Assembly: GCA_028292825.1 (NCBI GenBank)
Contig: JAQGLO010000046.1
Span: 1-37,444, forward strand
Source: Alphaproteobacteria bacterium
GTDB taxonomy: Bacteria > Pseudomonadota > Alphaproteobacteria > Micropepsales > Micropepsaceae
DNA length: 37,444 nucleotides
Direction: 5' to 3'
Below, piece after piece: positions 19,875 to 28,209 of the stretch (positions are counted from its first letter, which is position 1; each line of letters starts with the position of its first letter). The notes under the pieces were generated by a model that was not told where the DNA came from, made no database searches, and saw only the letters and a list, made by a program, of their open reading frames with translations. Position numbers and translations under genes: made by a program.

Positions 19875-20762
19875 ATGGCCGGCGACGGTTCAATCGTCAT
19901 CAAGAAGATCAAAAAGGGTGGCCATGGCGGCCATCACGGCGGCGCCTGGAAAGTCGCCTATGCCGACTTCGTGACCGCGATGATGGCCTTCTTCCTGTTG
20001 ATGTGGCTGATCAACACCACCACCCCCGAACAGAAGCGCGGCATCGCCGACTATTTCGCGCCCCAGTCCATTGCCCAGACCGTGTCCGGTTCCGGCGGCG
20101 TCCTGGGCGGCAAGGTGATGGGCGAAGACAGCGCCCATGCCGGCGGCGCCCAGTCGGTGATGCAGAAACAGTCCCCACCTGCCCCCGATTCCAAGACCAA
20201 GGCGCTGGCCAGCGGCAGCGGCCAGGGCGCCGGCGACAACGCCAACGCCAATGATGCCCATTCGGCGCAGGACGGCGACTTCAGCCATGCCGCCGAAGCC
20301 ATCCACCAGGCGGTGCAGGACAATCCCGACATCGCCAACCTGTCGCACCAGGTCATCACCGAGAACACGCCGCAGGGCCTGCGCATCCAACTGGTGGACC
20401 AGGATGGCCGGCCCATGTTCCAGCAGGGCTCGAATGAGCCCATGCCTTATACGAAGAAGCTGCTGGCGGCCGTGGGTGCCATCGTCTCGCGCCTCCCCAA
20501 CCGCGTCTCCATCTCCGGCCATACCGGCGGCAATGATGTGAATGCCACGGGCGGCGCCTGGGAATTGTCGGCCAGCCGCGCCAACCAGGCCCGCGCCTTG
20601 CTGCAGGCGGGCGGCCTGGGCAGCGACCGCATCTATGAAGTGGCGGGCAAGGCAGGATCCGAGCCGCTGCTGCCGGAAGATCCCAATGCCTCGGCCAACC
20701 GCCGCCTTAGCATCCTGTTGATGCGCGAAGCACCCCCGGCGCCGTCAAACCCGGGTCTCTAA
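19875..20762 (+). CDS. motB: Flagellar motor stator protein MotB
   Basis: MotB anchors the stator to peptidoglycan and, with MotA, conducts protons to drive the flagellum. The 295-residue protein starts with a basic Lys/His/Gly-rich cytoplasmic tail, then one membrane helix WKVAYADFVTAMMAFFLLMWLI with the essential Asp31, the plug region, and an OmpA-like domain from about residue 140 (VSISGHTGGNDV and ASRANQARALLQAGGL motifs) to the end. motA is absent from the window and flagellar genes are not close, so this copy is detached from its partner. A MotB-like paralog of another stator cannot be excluded. Confidence 0.92.
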   Translation: MAGDGSIVIKKIKKGGHGGHHGGAWKVAYADFVTAMMAFFLLMWLINTTTPEQKRGIADYFAPQSIAQTVSGSGGVLGGKVMGEDSAHAGGAQSVMQKQSPPAPDSKTKALASGSGQGAGDNANANDAHSAQDGDFSHAAEAIHQAVQDNPDIANLSHQVITENTPQGLRIQLVDQDGRPMFQQGSNEPMPYTKKLLAAVGAIVSRLPNRVSISGHTGGNDVNATGGAWELSASRANQARALLQAGGLGSDRIYEVAGKAGSEPLLPEDPNASANRRLSILLMREAPPAPSNPGL

Positions 20763-20846
20763 AGCGAAAAATCGCGCCTGGGCGCAAATAATCTGGCTGC
20801 GCCGGACGGCGGTGCTTGTCATACTTCTGTCCGAAAGGGGCAGGCT

Positions 20847-21569
20847 TTGACCGACCAGCGCAATACCCGCATTCCGCAATTCTTCCTGACCCCCGGCGGG
20901 CCCTGCCCCTATTTGCCGGACAAGACGGAGCGCAAGGTGTTCGCACGGCTGGGCGGAAACCTGGCACAACCCCTGTCCGAAGCCCTCACCCATTCCGGCT
21001 TTCGCCGCAGCCAGTCCATCGCCTACCGCCCGGCCTGCGAAGGCTGCTCGGCCTGCGTGTCGGTGCGCATCCGCGCCAGCGCCTTTGCGCCCAGTCGCAA
21101 CCAGAAGCGCATCCTGCGCCGCAGCGATGATCTTGTCCGCGCCGAAGTGGCGGCGGAAGCCACCCGCGAGCAGTTCGCCCTGTTGCGCACCTATCTGGAT
21201 TCACGCCATCCCGGCGGCGGCATGAGCGACATGGGCCTGTTCGACTATGTCGCCATGGTCGAGGAAACCCCGGTGGCCACGCATATCGTGGAGTATCGGG
21301 CCGCGGACGGCACCCTGACCGCCTGCGCCCTCACCGACCGGCTGAAGGACGGGCTCAGCATGGTCTACAGCTTCTTCCATCCCGGCGAAGACGCCCGCAG
21401 CCTGGGCACTTACATGATCCTGGACCATGTGCGCGCGGCACAGGCCTCCGGCCTTCCCTACGTCTATCTGGGCTATTGGGTGCGCGGCAGCGAAAAGATG
21501 GATTACAAGGTGCGCTTCTCGCCCCTGGAAGCGCTGGGCCAGAATGGCTGGGAAGACCTCGTCGTCTGA
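20847..21569 (+). CDS. bpt: Aspartate/glutamate leucyltransferase Bpt
   Basis: Bpt moves leucine from Leu-tRNA to the N-terminus of proteins that begin with Asp or Glu, marking them for ClpS/ClpAP. The 240-residue protein has the ATE N-terminal cysteine set (Cys20, then PACEGCSACVSVRI with Cys64, Cys67, Cys70) and the C-terminal LGTYMILDHVRAAQASGLPYVYLGYWVRGSEKMDYKV region in pieces (YVYLGYW and MDYKVRF are the signature). It starts with TTG at 20847; the ATG alternatives do not give the family N-terminus. It ends three bases before the convergent ABC adaptor gene. Confidence 0.95.
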   Translation: MTDQRNTRIPQFFLTPGGPCPYLPDKTERKVFARLGGNLAQPLSEALTHSGFRRSQSIAYRPACEGCSACVSVRIRASAFAPSRNQKRILRRSDDLVRAEVAAEATREQFALLRTYLDSRHPGGGMSDMGLFDYVAMVEETPVATHIVEYRAADGTLTACALTDRLKDGLSMVYSFFHPGEDARSLGTYMILDHVRAAQASGLPYVYLGYWVRGSEKMDYKVRFSPLEALGQNGWEDLVV

Positions 21570-21572
21570 CGC

Positions 21573-22763
21573 TCAGGGCTGTTCGACGACCTTCACCCTG
21601 TCGCCGTCATGCAGCTTGTCCAAACTGTCGCCCGCCAGCCGGTCGCCGGCCGCGAGGCCTGACAGGATCACCACCGTCTGCTGTGTCTTCAGGCCCAGCG
21701 CCACGTCGCGCTTTTCGATCCTGTCGTCGGCGGTCAGCACAAACACACTGCCGGTGCGGCCGCTGCCCAGCACCGCAGCGACAGGCACGCTGACCCGCGA
21801 CAATATCTGGGTTGCGCCTTTCTCCGGCGCCGTCATGAACGACACCCGCGCCGCCATCTGCGGCAGGATTCGCGAGTCGCGCGCCTTGATCGCCACCCGC
21901 ACTTCCACCGTGCCCTTGCTCTGGTCGGCGGTGGGAATGATGGCGATCACCGACCCCGGGATGTCCCAGTCCGGATAGGCGTCCAGATGGATGGTGGCGG
22001 GGCCGCCGATCTGCACACGGTCGATGTAATTCTCCGCCACGTCCACCTGCACTTCCAGCGAGGTCATGTCCACGATGGTGACGATGCCGGTGCGGGTATC
22101 GCCGCCGCCGGCGGCCGACGGCGCCACCACCTCGCCCACCTGTGCCACTTTCACCGTGACCACGCCGTCAAACGGCGCACGCACCAGGGTGTCGCGCAGG
22201 TTGCTTTGCGCCAGCGCCACTTGCGCCTGGGTGACACCATAGGCGGTGCGGGCATTGTCGTAAGCCAGGCGCTGGTTATCCAGCGTTTCGTTGGAGATGG
22301 CGCCCTGCTGTTTCAGGTTCTGGTAGCGCGAATAGATCGGCGTGCTGTTTTCAAACGCCGCCTGCGCCTGGCGCGCCTGGGCCTGGGCCTGGTGCAGCGC
22401 CGCCTGGTAGTTGGAATCATCCAGTCGCGCGACAATGTCGCCGGCCTTGACCCGCTGGCCTTCCTCGAAATTCACTTCCGTGACCTTGCCCAGGATCTTG
22501 GCCGACAGGGTCGCCTTGCGCCGCGCCACGACATAACCCGAGGCATCCAGCCCGGACCCGGAGCCGGCCGCACCTTCCACCGACGCCGTCACCACATGCA
22601 CCGGCACGCGCCCGTCTGGCCAGAAATACCAGGCCGCCGCGGCGCCGGCGACAAGGGCCGCAGCCGCCACGCCCAGCAGGACGGGCGAGACACCAGACCT
22701 GCGGCGCTGCAGCGGCGCGCGCTCGATCCTGAGGGATTCCAGCAGGGATGATTTGTCGTTCAT
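21573..22763 (-). CDS. Periplasmic membrane-fusion adaptor of an ABC exporter
   Basis: A 396-residue HlyD/MacA-type adaptor. It has a basic cytoplasmic start, one membrane helix (about 27-48, VLLGVAAAALVAGAAAAWYF), the first lipoyl half ARRKATLSAKILGKVTEV with EEGQRVKAGDIVARLDD, a long coiled hairpin (about 108-190), and the second lipoyl half LVRAPFDGVVTVKVAQVGEVV, followed by a beta-barrel domain. It is the last of four genes: its ATG overlaps the stop of the upstream permease as ATGA. It would couple the two FtsX-type permeases to an outer-membrane channel; no channel gene is adjacent. Confidence 0.93.
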   Translation of the reverse strand: MNDKSSLLESLRIERAPLQRRRSGVSPVLLGVAAAALVAGAAAAWYFWPDGRVPVHVVTASVEGAAGSGSGLDASGYVVARRKATLSAKILGKVTEVNFEEGQRVKAGDIVARLDDSNYQAALHQAQAQARQAQAAFENSTPIYSRYQNLKQQGAISNETLDNQRLAYDNARTAYGVTQAQVALAQSNLRDTLVRAPFDGVVTVKVAQVGEVVAPSAAGGGDTRTGIVTIVDMTSLEVQVDVAENYIDRVQIGGPATIHLDAYPDWDIPGSVIAIIPTADQSKGTVEVRVAIKARDSRILPQMAARVSFMTAPEKGATQILSRVSVPVAAVLGSGRTGSVFVLTADDRIEKRDVALGLKTQQTVVILSGLAAGDRLAGDSLDKLHDGDRVKVVEQP

Positions 22764-23917
22764 GTCGCGCGCAAAGCCTCGACCACAGGGCGCCGCGCGG
22801 CGTGGATGGAGGGCGCGAGGCCGCCCAGCAGCGCCACCACCACGGCCCAGGCGACACCCAAAGCCACCAGTCCCGGCGATACGGTGAGAACGAACACGGT
22901 ATTGCCGAAGGCATCGCGCTTGCCGTCATACAGGAACCAGGCGATGGCCGCCCCGATCAGGGCTCCCGACACCGCCAGCACCACCGCTTCCAAAATCACC
23001 GACACGGCGACGGGAAAGGCCGAAAAGCCGAGCGCCCGCAAGGTGGCGATCTCGCGCCCCCGGGCGCTGACCGCGGCGTACATGGTGTTGAGACAGCCGA
23101 ACAGGGCGCCGATCGCCATCACCGCGCCCACGACATAGGCGATGATGATCAGGCCGGTGGTGGATTGGTCAGCGATCTTTTTGTACCAGTCGGAATGACG
23201 CGTCACCGTGACCGAGATGGCGGGGTTGGTCGTCATCGCCCGCTTGAAGGTGGCCAGCGAGTCCGGCTGCGTCAGTCGCACCAGGATGGAATTGTAGGCC
23301 TGCTTGTGCAGGGCATTCAAAACCGTCTCGGTATCGCCGATGATCTGCCCGTCCAGGATGTCGCCGGTGGAATAGACACCCACGATCGGCCAGGGACCGT
23401 CAGGCATGATGATGCTGTCGCCGATCTTCATGTGCTGGAAAACGCTCTGGGTGCCGACGCCCACGATCATCTCCCGCTTGCCGGCCTGGAACATCCGGCC
23501 TTGCAGCAGGTGAAACTCTGGACGCAGGGCCGCGCCCTTGGGGCCGAAGCCGCGCATGGTGGTATAGGCCTTGGTGCCGTTGGCGCGCAGGACCGGCACG
23601 CCCATGTTGAGGGCGCGGTCCGCCAGCGGCTTGCCATCCGTGTCTTTCGCGATGCCCGGCGCATCGATGATCAGCGGCGCGGTGGCGCGGCTGATGCTGG
23701 AATTGCCCTCGGTCTCGGCGCCCAGCGACACGACGATGGCGCGACCCGGATCGCCGGCATTGAGATAGGCCCGCGAAATGCCGGTGGTCATGGACATCAT
23801 CGACAGCAGCACGCCGATGGTGGCGCCCAGGCCGACCACGATCACCATGGAGGTCCAGAAACGCTGCGGCAGGCTTCGAAAGTTCAGCGCGGCGACAATG
23901 AAAATCTGGCGGATCAT
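22760..23917 (-). CDS. ABC export permease, FtsX/MacB type (second copy)
   Basis: A 385-residue permease with the FtsX layout: one N-terminal membrane helix (about 20-42), a periplasmic MacB-PCD-like domain (about 45-260), and three C-terminal helices (about 265-380). The tail reads GREIATLRALGFSAFPVAVSVILEAVVLAVSGALIGAAIAWFL in pieces: LRALGFS is the coupling region touching the ATPase. It begins one base after the other permease stop and its own stop overlaps the adaptor start. The two permeases differ strongly in sequence, so they are likely to form a heterodimer. Confidence 0.93.
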   Translation of the reverse strand: MIRQIFIVAALNFRSLPQRFWTSMVIVVGLGATIGVLLSMMSMTTGISRAYLNAGDPGRAIVVSLGAETEGNSSISRATAPLIIDAPGIAKDTDGKPLADRALNMGVPVLRANGTKAYTTMRGFGPKGAALRPEFHLLQGRMFQAGKREMIVGVGTQSVFQHMKIGDSIIMPDGPWPIVGVYSTGDILDGQIIGDTETVLNALHKQAYNSILVRLTQPDSLATFKRAMTTNPAISVTVTRHSDWYKKIADQSTTGLIIIAYVVGAVMAIGALFGCLNTMYAAVSARGREIATLRALGFSAFPVAVSVILEAVVLAVSGALIGAAIAWFLYDGKRDAFGNTVFVLTVSPGLVALGVAWAVVVALLGGLAPSIHAARRPVVEALRAT

Positions 23918-23918
23918 G

Positions 23919-25079
23919 TCAGCGCCCCGAAAGTGCGGTTGCGATATCCATCTGCTTCAGGCGCAGCGCCGGCAGCGCCGACGAGGCCAGCGCCACCAGT
24001 GCGGCGCCGATCGCGGCCCATATCAGCACCGTGGCATTGACACGCGGCAGCGGCACGCCATCGCCCGGCGGCAGCAGGTGCGGCAGCAGATGCGCGACCG
24101 AGGCGGCAAGGCCCACCCCCAGCGCCGCGCCCAGCAGGCAGGGCAGCGCCGCTTCCAGGAACACCAGCATCATCACCCCGGTATCGCTGAAACCAATGGT
24201 CTTGAGGGTGGCGAATTCGGCAAAGCGTTCGCGCACCGACTGGGCGATGCCGTTGGCGGTCAGGAACAGGACCATGAACATGCCGGCCAGGGCGATGTCA
24301 CGGTCCACCGCGGCGATGTCGATGCCGGAATTGGAAACGTCCAGCGCGGCTTTTTCGGTCGTGGACTGGGTCGGCACGGTGGAAGAGGCAAAATGCTGGT
24401 CGATCAGCTGCGCCATCGCCGCACTGCCGTCCGGATTGCTGGTCTGCACGAAGACCTGCTGAGTGTGATCCTGCTGGGCGGCCGGGCGCGCCTTGTTGAG
24501 ATAGTCGTAATTGCCCAGCATGAAGCCTGCGCTCATATAGGCGACATCGCCGGTGATGCCCACGACCCGCAAGGTCCACGACTTGCCGCCATCGGCACGC
24601 TTGATCTGCGGCGAAGCGATGGTGAAGTCATCACCCGGCTTGAGATGCCACAGGTCGGCCATGAACTTGCTGGCCAGGATGCCGTTGCGGGTCTTGTGCA
24701 GCGTATCCCACTGCGCCGGGGTGACCGGCCATTCCGTCAGAACCTTGGCCAGGTTCTCGTCCCCCATCAGGATAAAGGTGCGGTTGCGCGGCACCTGGTG
24801 ATAGCCGAACAGCACGCTGTCAAAGGCGACCTGCGACACCCCCGGCAGGGCCGCGATCTGGCGTGACATCGCCAGGGGCATGCCCAGGCCGTCGCCACCA
24901 AAGCGGGTGTTGGTATAGACGCGGTCGGCGCGGGCGGCCTTGCTGACCTCGTCGAAGGTGGCGTTCATGCCGATGGTCAAGCCGAACAGGGTGAAGGCGA
25001 TCATCACCGACAGAAGGGTCAGGACGGCGCGCACGGGCTTGCGCATCAGCGCCGCCCACACCAGCGGGACATAGTTCAT
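23919..25079 (-). CDS. ABC export permease, FtsX/MacB type (first copy)
   Basis: A 386-residue permease with a first membrane helix at about 17-40 (RAVLTLLSVMIAFTLFGLTI), a large periplasmic domain (about 41-265), and three helices near the C-terminus (about 268-380), the FtsX pattern. The coupling region reads ERFAEFATLKTIGFSDTGVMML. It is the second gene of the operon: its ATG overlaps the ATPase stop as ATGA, and the next permease follows after one base. Partner order and the adaptor downstream resemble the DevBCA/MacAB group of exporters, but the cargo cannot be read from sequence. Confidence 0.93.
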   Translation of the reverse strand: MNYVPLVWAALMRKPVRAVLTLLSVMIAFTLFGLTIGMNATFDEVSKAARADRVYTNTRFGGDGLGMPLAMSRQIAALPGVSQVAFDSVLFGYHQVPRNRTFILMGDENLAKVLTEWPVTPAQWDTLHKTRNGILASKFMADLWHLKPGDDFTIASPQIKRADGGKSWTLRVVGITGDVAYMSAGFMLGNYDYLNKARPAAQQDHTQQVFVQTSNPDGSAAMAQLIDQHFASSTVPTQSTTEKAALDVSNSGIDIAAVDRDIALAGMFMVLFLTANGIAQSVRERFAEFATLKTIGFSDTGVMMLVFLEAALPCLLGAALGVGLAASVAHLLPHLLPPGDGVPLPRVNATVLIWAAIGAALVALASSALPALRLKQMDIATALSGR

Positions 25080-25765
25080 GCCGTCACCCCGCGCGCGATC
25101 AGCTGGCCCTTGTCCATCTCCAGCTGGCGGGTGGCGTGATCGGCCGCCTTGGGATCATGGGTCACCATCAGGATGGTCTTGCCCTGCTGGCGGTTGAGCT
25201 GCTGCAGCAGCGCCAGGATCTCGTCGGCGGTGGCGCGGTCGAGGTCGCCGGTGGGCTCATCGCAGAGCAGGATCGCGGGATCGGCCACGATGGCGCGGGC
25301 AATGCCGACGCGCTGCTGCTGGCCGCCGGACATTTCGCCCGGCTTGTGCGAAGCACGGTCGGAAAGCCCCACAATCTCCATCGCGGCGGCGACGCGGCGA
25401 TGGCGCTCGGATTTCGACAATTTGGTCAGCAGCAGCGGCAATTCGACATTGCGCGTCGCGGACAGCATGGGCATGAGATTGTAGAACTGGAAGATGAAGC
25501 CGATATGGCTGCCGCGCCATCTGGTGAGCTGGCTGCCTGACAGGCTTTCCAGATGCTCCCCGCCCACGATCACCTCGCCGGAATTGGCGTGATCCAGGCC
25601 GCCCACGAGATTGAGAACCGTGGTCTTGCCAGAGCCGGAGGGTCCCATCAGGGAGACGAACTCCCCTGCGGGAATTTCCAGGTTCAGGTCGTGCAGGACT
25701 TCGACGGATTCCTTGCCGCGCCGATAGTGCTTGACCACGTGACGCAGTGAAATGGCGGACGACAT
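25076..25765 (-). CDS. ABC exporter ATPase, LolD/MacB-like
   Basis: The 229-residue ATPase powers the two downstream permeases. It has Walker A GPSGSGKTT (about 40-48), the ABC signature MSGGQQQRVGIARA, Walker B ILLCDEPTGDLD and the H-loop MVTHDPKA. The LolD/MacB type is shown by the EVLHDLNLEIPAGEFVSLMGPSG start and by GLDHANSGEVIVGGEHLESLSG. It is the first gene of a four-gene operon transcribed leftward. A likely promoter with an imperfect palindrome lies at 25810-25839. Confidence 0.96.
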   Translation of the reverse strand: MSSAISLRHVVKHYRRGKESVEVLHDLNLEIPAGEFVSLMGPSGSGKTTVLNLVGGLDHANSGEVIVGGEHLESLSGSQLTRWRGSHIGFIFQFYNLMPMLSATRNVELPLLLTKLSKSERHRRVAAAMEIVGLSDRASHKPGEMSGGQQQRVGIARAIVADPAILLCDEPTGDLDRATADEILALLQQLNRQQGKTILMVTHDPKAADHATRQLEMDKGQLIARGVTA

Positions 25766-25809
25766 GCGCGCTCCCTGGAAATTATGTTTCTGGAGTCTGT
25801 TCCCGTTTG

Positions 25810-25839
25810 TTATATGTCATACGTTGTATAATAAATCAA
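25810..25839 (-). promoter_or_regulatory. Candidate promoter with imperfect palindrome, ABC export operon
   Basis: On the minus strand TTGATT (complement of 25834-25839) and CATATA (complement of 25811-25816) lie 17 bases apart and fit -35 and -10. Between and over them, 25810-25831 forms an imperfect inverted repeat with TTATA/TATAA ends. The stretch is the most AT-rich in the window. Its placement, about 45 bases before the ATPase ATG, suits a repressor site; which regulator is unknown. Confidence 0.45.
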
Positions 25840-25917
25840 AATCACGCCGTGCACCAACTATCTTGCATGGCATGGTAGCCTTGTCCAATGAATAATCTGG
25901 CCGCCAAAAAAACGAGG

Positions 25918-26421
25918 CTAAATGCCGGTCGTGAGCAGCCGCACCATGTGGATTTCATCCCAGTACACACCATCCACCTTCAGCGCGCCGGGCAGCATGC
26001 CGAACGCCTTGAAGCCATGGCGTTCATAAAGCGCCTGGGCCGACAGGTTCTTGGTGTGCACGCCCAGAACGACGAATTCCGCGCCCTCGTCCCACGCCAG
26101 CGCCGTCACGGCTTCGATCAGCGCGTCGCCGACGCCCTGGCCGCGAAAGGCGCCGCGCACATACAGGGCGCCCAGATGGCCCACATGCGCCGTCTTGGCC
26201 GAACCGCTGTCGCGCCAGTATTTCGCGGTGCCGGCAAAGACGCCGCGGATCTCGCAGGTAAACCAGGCCTCGCTGCAGCGCGCACGCCAGTCATCCCGCG
26301 TCAGTGCGGATTCGACGGCCAGGTCGGCGGTGAAGGCCTCGGGATGATCGCGCAGCGATTCCAGCCGCACATCGCGGAAACGTTCCCAGTCGTCCGGCAG
26401 GATGCGGCGGGCAGCGGTCAC
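25918..26421 (-). CDS. GNAT-family N-acetyltransferase
   Basis: A 167-residue acetyltransferase using acetyl-CoA. It has the GNAT pattern: RILPDDWERFRDVRLESLRDHPEAF at the N-terminus, VGHLGALYVRGAFRGQGVGDALIEA with the acetyl-CoA-binding RGQGVG pyrophosphate loop, and LGVHTKNLSAQALYERHGF at the C-terminal end (N-x5-Y-x2-GF motif). The substrate is unknown. Its GTG at 26421 overlaps the metG TGA as GTGA, which I chose; ATG 26448 is an alternative that would overlap metG by 31 bases. Translation is probably coupled to metG. Confidence 0.88.
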   Translation of the reverse strand: MTAARRILPDDWERFRDVRLESLRDHPEAFTADLAVESALTRDDWRARCSEAWFTCEIRGVFAGTAKYWRDSGSAKTAHVGHLGALYVRGAFRGQGVGDALIEAVTALAWDEGAEFVVLGVHTKNLSAQALYERHGFKAFGMLPGALKVDGVYWDEIHMVRLLTTGI

Positions 26422-28139
26422 GCGCCGCCGCCGAACCTGGCTTTCCATTCCGCGATCTGCTCTTCGCTGATCTTGGCCACCAGCACCTCGGGCGCCTTGA
26501 TGGGCTGGCCGGGCTCCAGGTCATTGAGCAATTCCAGCATCGGCGCGCCCGGGAATGGGATCACGCCGCCGCGATAACCCACCGGCTGGATGCATTCATG
26601 GATGGTCTTTGCGAAGTCGGGCATCACCGGCCACACCAGGTGCGCGAACTGGTGGATCAGGTTCAGGCCCATGCGCACGCCCACCGCTGCCTTGGCGCGG
26701 TCGGTCTTGATGTGGGTCCAGGGCGCGGCGCGGGTCATGTATTCGTTGCCGGCCACCCAGATGGCGCGCATCTCGCCCATGGCCTTGCGGAATTCCGCAT
26801 TCTCCATGAACTCGGCATATTGCGCGATGCGGCGATCGAGTTCGGCGATCAGCTTGTGCTCATCCTCGCCATACTCGCCTTCGCCCGGCACCACGCCGTC
26901 GAAGCGCGCGACGCAGAATTTGGTGACGCGGTTGACGAAGTTGCCCAGCACGTCGGCCAGGTCCTTGTTGATGATGCCGGCGAACTGTTCCCAGGTGAAA
27001 TTGCTGTCGCTGCCTTCGGGAGCGTTGGCGATCAGGTAATAGCGCCAGTAATCGGCCGGCGCGACTTCCAGCGCCTTGTCCATGAAGATGCCGCGCTTGC
27101 CAGAGGTGGAGAATTTGCCGCCGTCATAGTTCAGCCAGTTGAAGCCCTTCAGCCGGTCCACCAGCTTCCAGGGCTCGCCCGATGCCATGATGGTGACGGG
27201 AAAACCCACGGTGTGGAAAGGCACATTGTCCTTGCCCATGAATTCCCAATAGGTGACGTCCCTGGCTTCGTCGCCATACCACCAGCTTTTCCAGGCATCG
27301 CCCTTGTTGTTCTTGTCGGCCCATTCCTTGGTGGCGGCGATATATTCGATGGGCGCATCGAACCAGACATAGAAGACCTTGCCCTGGAGCTGGCCGTCCG
27401 CGATGTCGTCGGGAACCGGGATGCCCCATTCCAGGTCGCGGGTGATGCCGCGATCGTGCAGCCCCTCGTCCAGCCATTTGTAGGCGATGGAGGTGACCAG
27501 GGACGGCCAGTCATTCTTGTGGCTGTCGATCCAGGTCCGCAGCCTGTCGGCGAACAGCGACTGCTTGAGGAACAGATGGGTGGAGTCGCGGATCTCGATA
27601 TCGTGGACCCCCGACACCGCGGAGCGCGGATTGATCAGGTCGATAGGGTCCAGCACCCTTGTGCAGTTCTCGCACTGGTCGCCGCGGGCGCGATCATAGC
27701 CGCAATGCGGACAGGTGCCGATGACATAGCGGTCCGGCAGGAAGCGTCCGTCAGTGGGACTGTAGGCCTGCTTGGTGACGCGGATTTCCAGGAAGCCGTT
27801 CTTCCACAGCGCCCGCGCGAAGTGCAGCGTCAGCTCATGGTTCTGCGGCGAGGAGGAGCGGCCGAAATTGTCCCAGCTCAGGTTGAAGCGGTCGCCCAGT
27901 TCCTTCTGCACCGCATGCCATTTGGCGGCATAGGCGGCCACCGGCATCTTTTCTTCCAGCGCCGCCAGCTCGACCGGGGCGCCATGTTCGTCGGTGGCGC
28001 AGATCGCCAGGGTGTCATAGCCGCGGCTGCGGCAATAGCGGGCAAAGATATCCGCCGGCAGCATGGAGCCGACCAGGTTGCCCAGGTGCTTGACCCCGGC
28101 GACATAGGGGATGGCGGAAGTGATCAGGATGCGTTTCAT
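26418..28139 (-). CDS. metG: Methionyl-tRNA synthetase MetG
   Basis: MetG charges tRNA-Met. The 573-residue protein has the class I motifs HLGN near residue 18 (the HIGH variant) and KFSTSGKRG (the KMSKS variant), and the zinc-knob cysteines CPHC and CENC in the connective domain near residues 141-160. It has no C-terminal EMAP/tRNA-binding extension. ATG 28139 gives the canonical MKRILITSAIPYV start; a long upstream frame is noise. No Shine-Dalgarno precedes it, and a TATATA lies only five bases before the ATG, so the mRNA may be leaderless. A GNAT gene overlaps the stop. Confidence 0.96.
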   Translation of the reverse strand: MKRILITSAIPYVAGVKHLGNLVGSMLPADIFARYCRSRGYDTLAICATDEHGAPVELAALEEKMPVAAYAAKWHAVQKELGDRFNLSWDNFGRSSSPQNHELTLHFARALWKNGFLEIRVTKQAYSPTDGRFLPDRYVIGTCPHCGYDRARGDQCENCTRVLDPIDLINPRSAVSGVHDIEIRDSTHLFLKQSLFADRLRTWIDSHKNDWPSLVTSIAYKWLDEGLHDRGITRDLEWGIPVPDDIADGQLQGKVFYVWFDAPIEYIAATKEWADKNNKGDAWKSWWYGDEARDVTYWEFMGKDNVPFHTVGFPVTIMASGEPWKLVDRLKGFNWLNYDGGKFSTSGKRGIFMDKALEVAPADYWRYYLIANAPEGSDSNFTWEQFAGIINKDLADVLGNFVNRVTKFCVARFDGVVPGEGEYGEDEHKLIAELDRRIAQYAEFMENAEFRKAMGEMRAIWVAGNEYMTRAAPWTHIKTDRAKAAVGVRMGLNLIHQFAHLVWPVMPDFAKTIHECIQPVGYRGGVIPFPGAPMLELLNDLEPGQPIKAPEVLVAKISEEQIAEWKARFGGGA

Positions 28140-28153
28140 TGTGCTATATAAAT
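28140..28153 (-). promoter_or_regulatory. Possible leaderless promoter of metG
   Basis: On the minus strand TATATA (complement of 28145-28150) is followed by GCACA and then the ATG, so a start site at the usual seven bases would coincide with the first base of metG. No Shine-Dalgarno is present. No convincing -35 was found at 17 bases, so the call is tentative. Confidence 0.35.
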
Positions 28154-28209
28154 CAGTTGAAGCCAGTCCCTCATACAAGGGGACGGCGGGGGAAGCGAGG
28201 GGATTAGTG

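Noticed and set aside
26598-28151. Open plus-strand frame of 517 codons opposite metG
   Set aside because: metG shows all synthetase motifs on the minus strand; the opposite frame has none.
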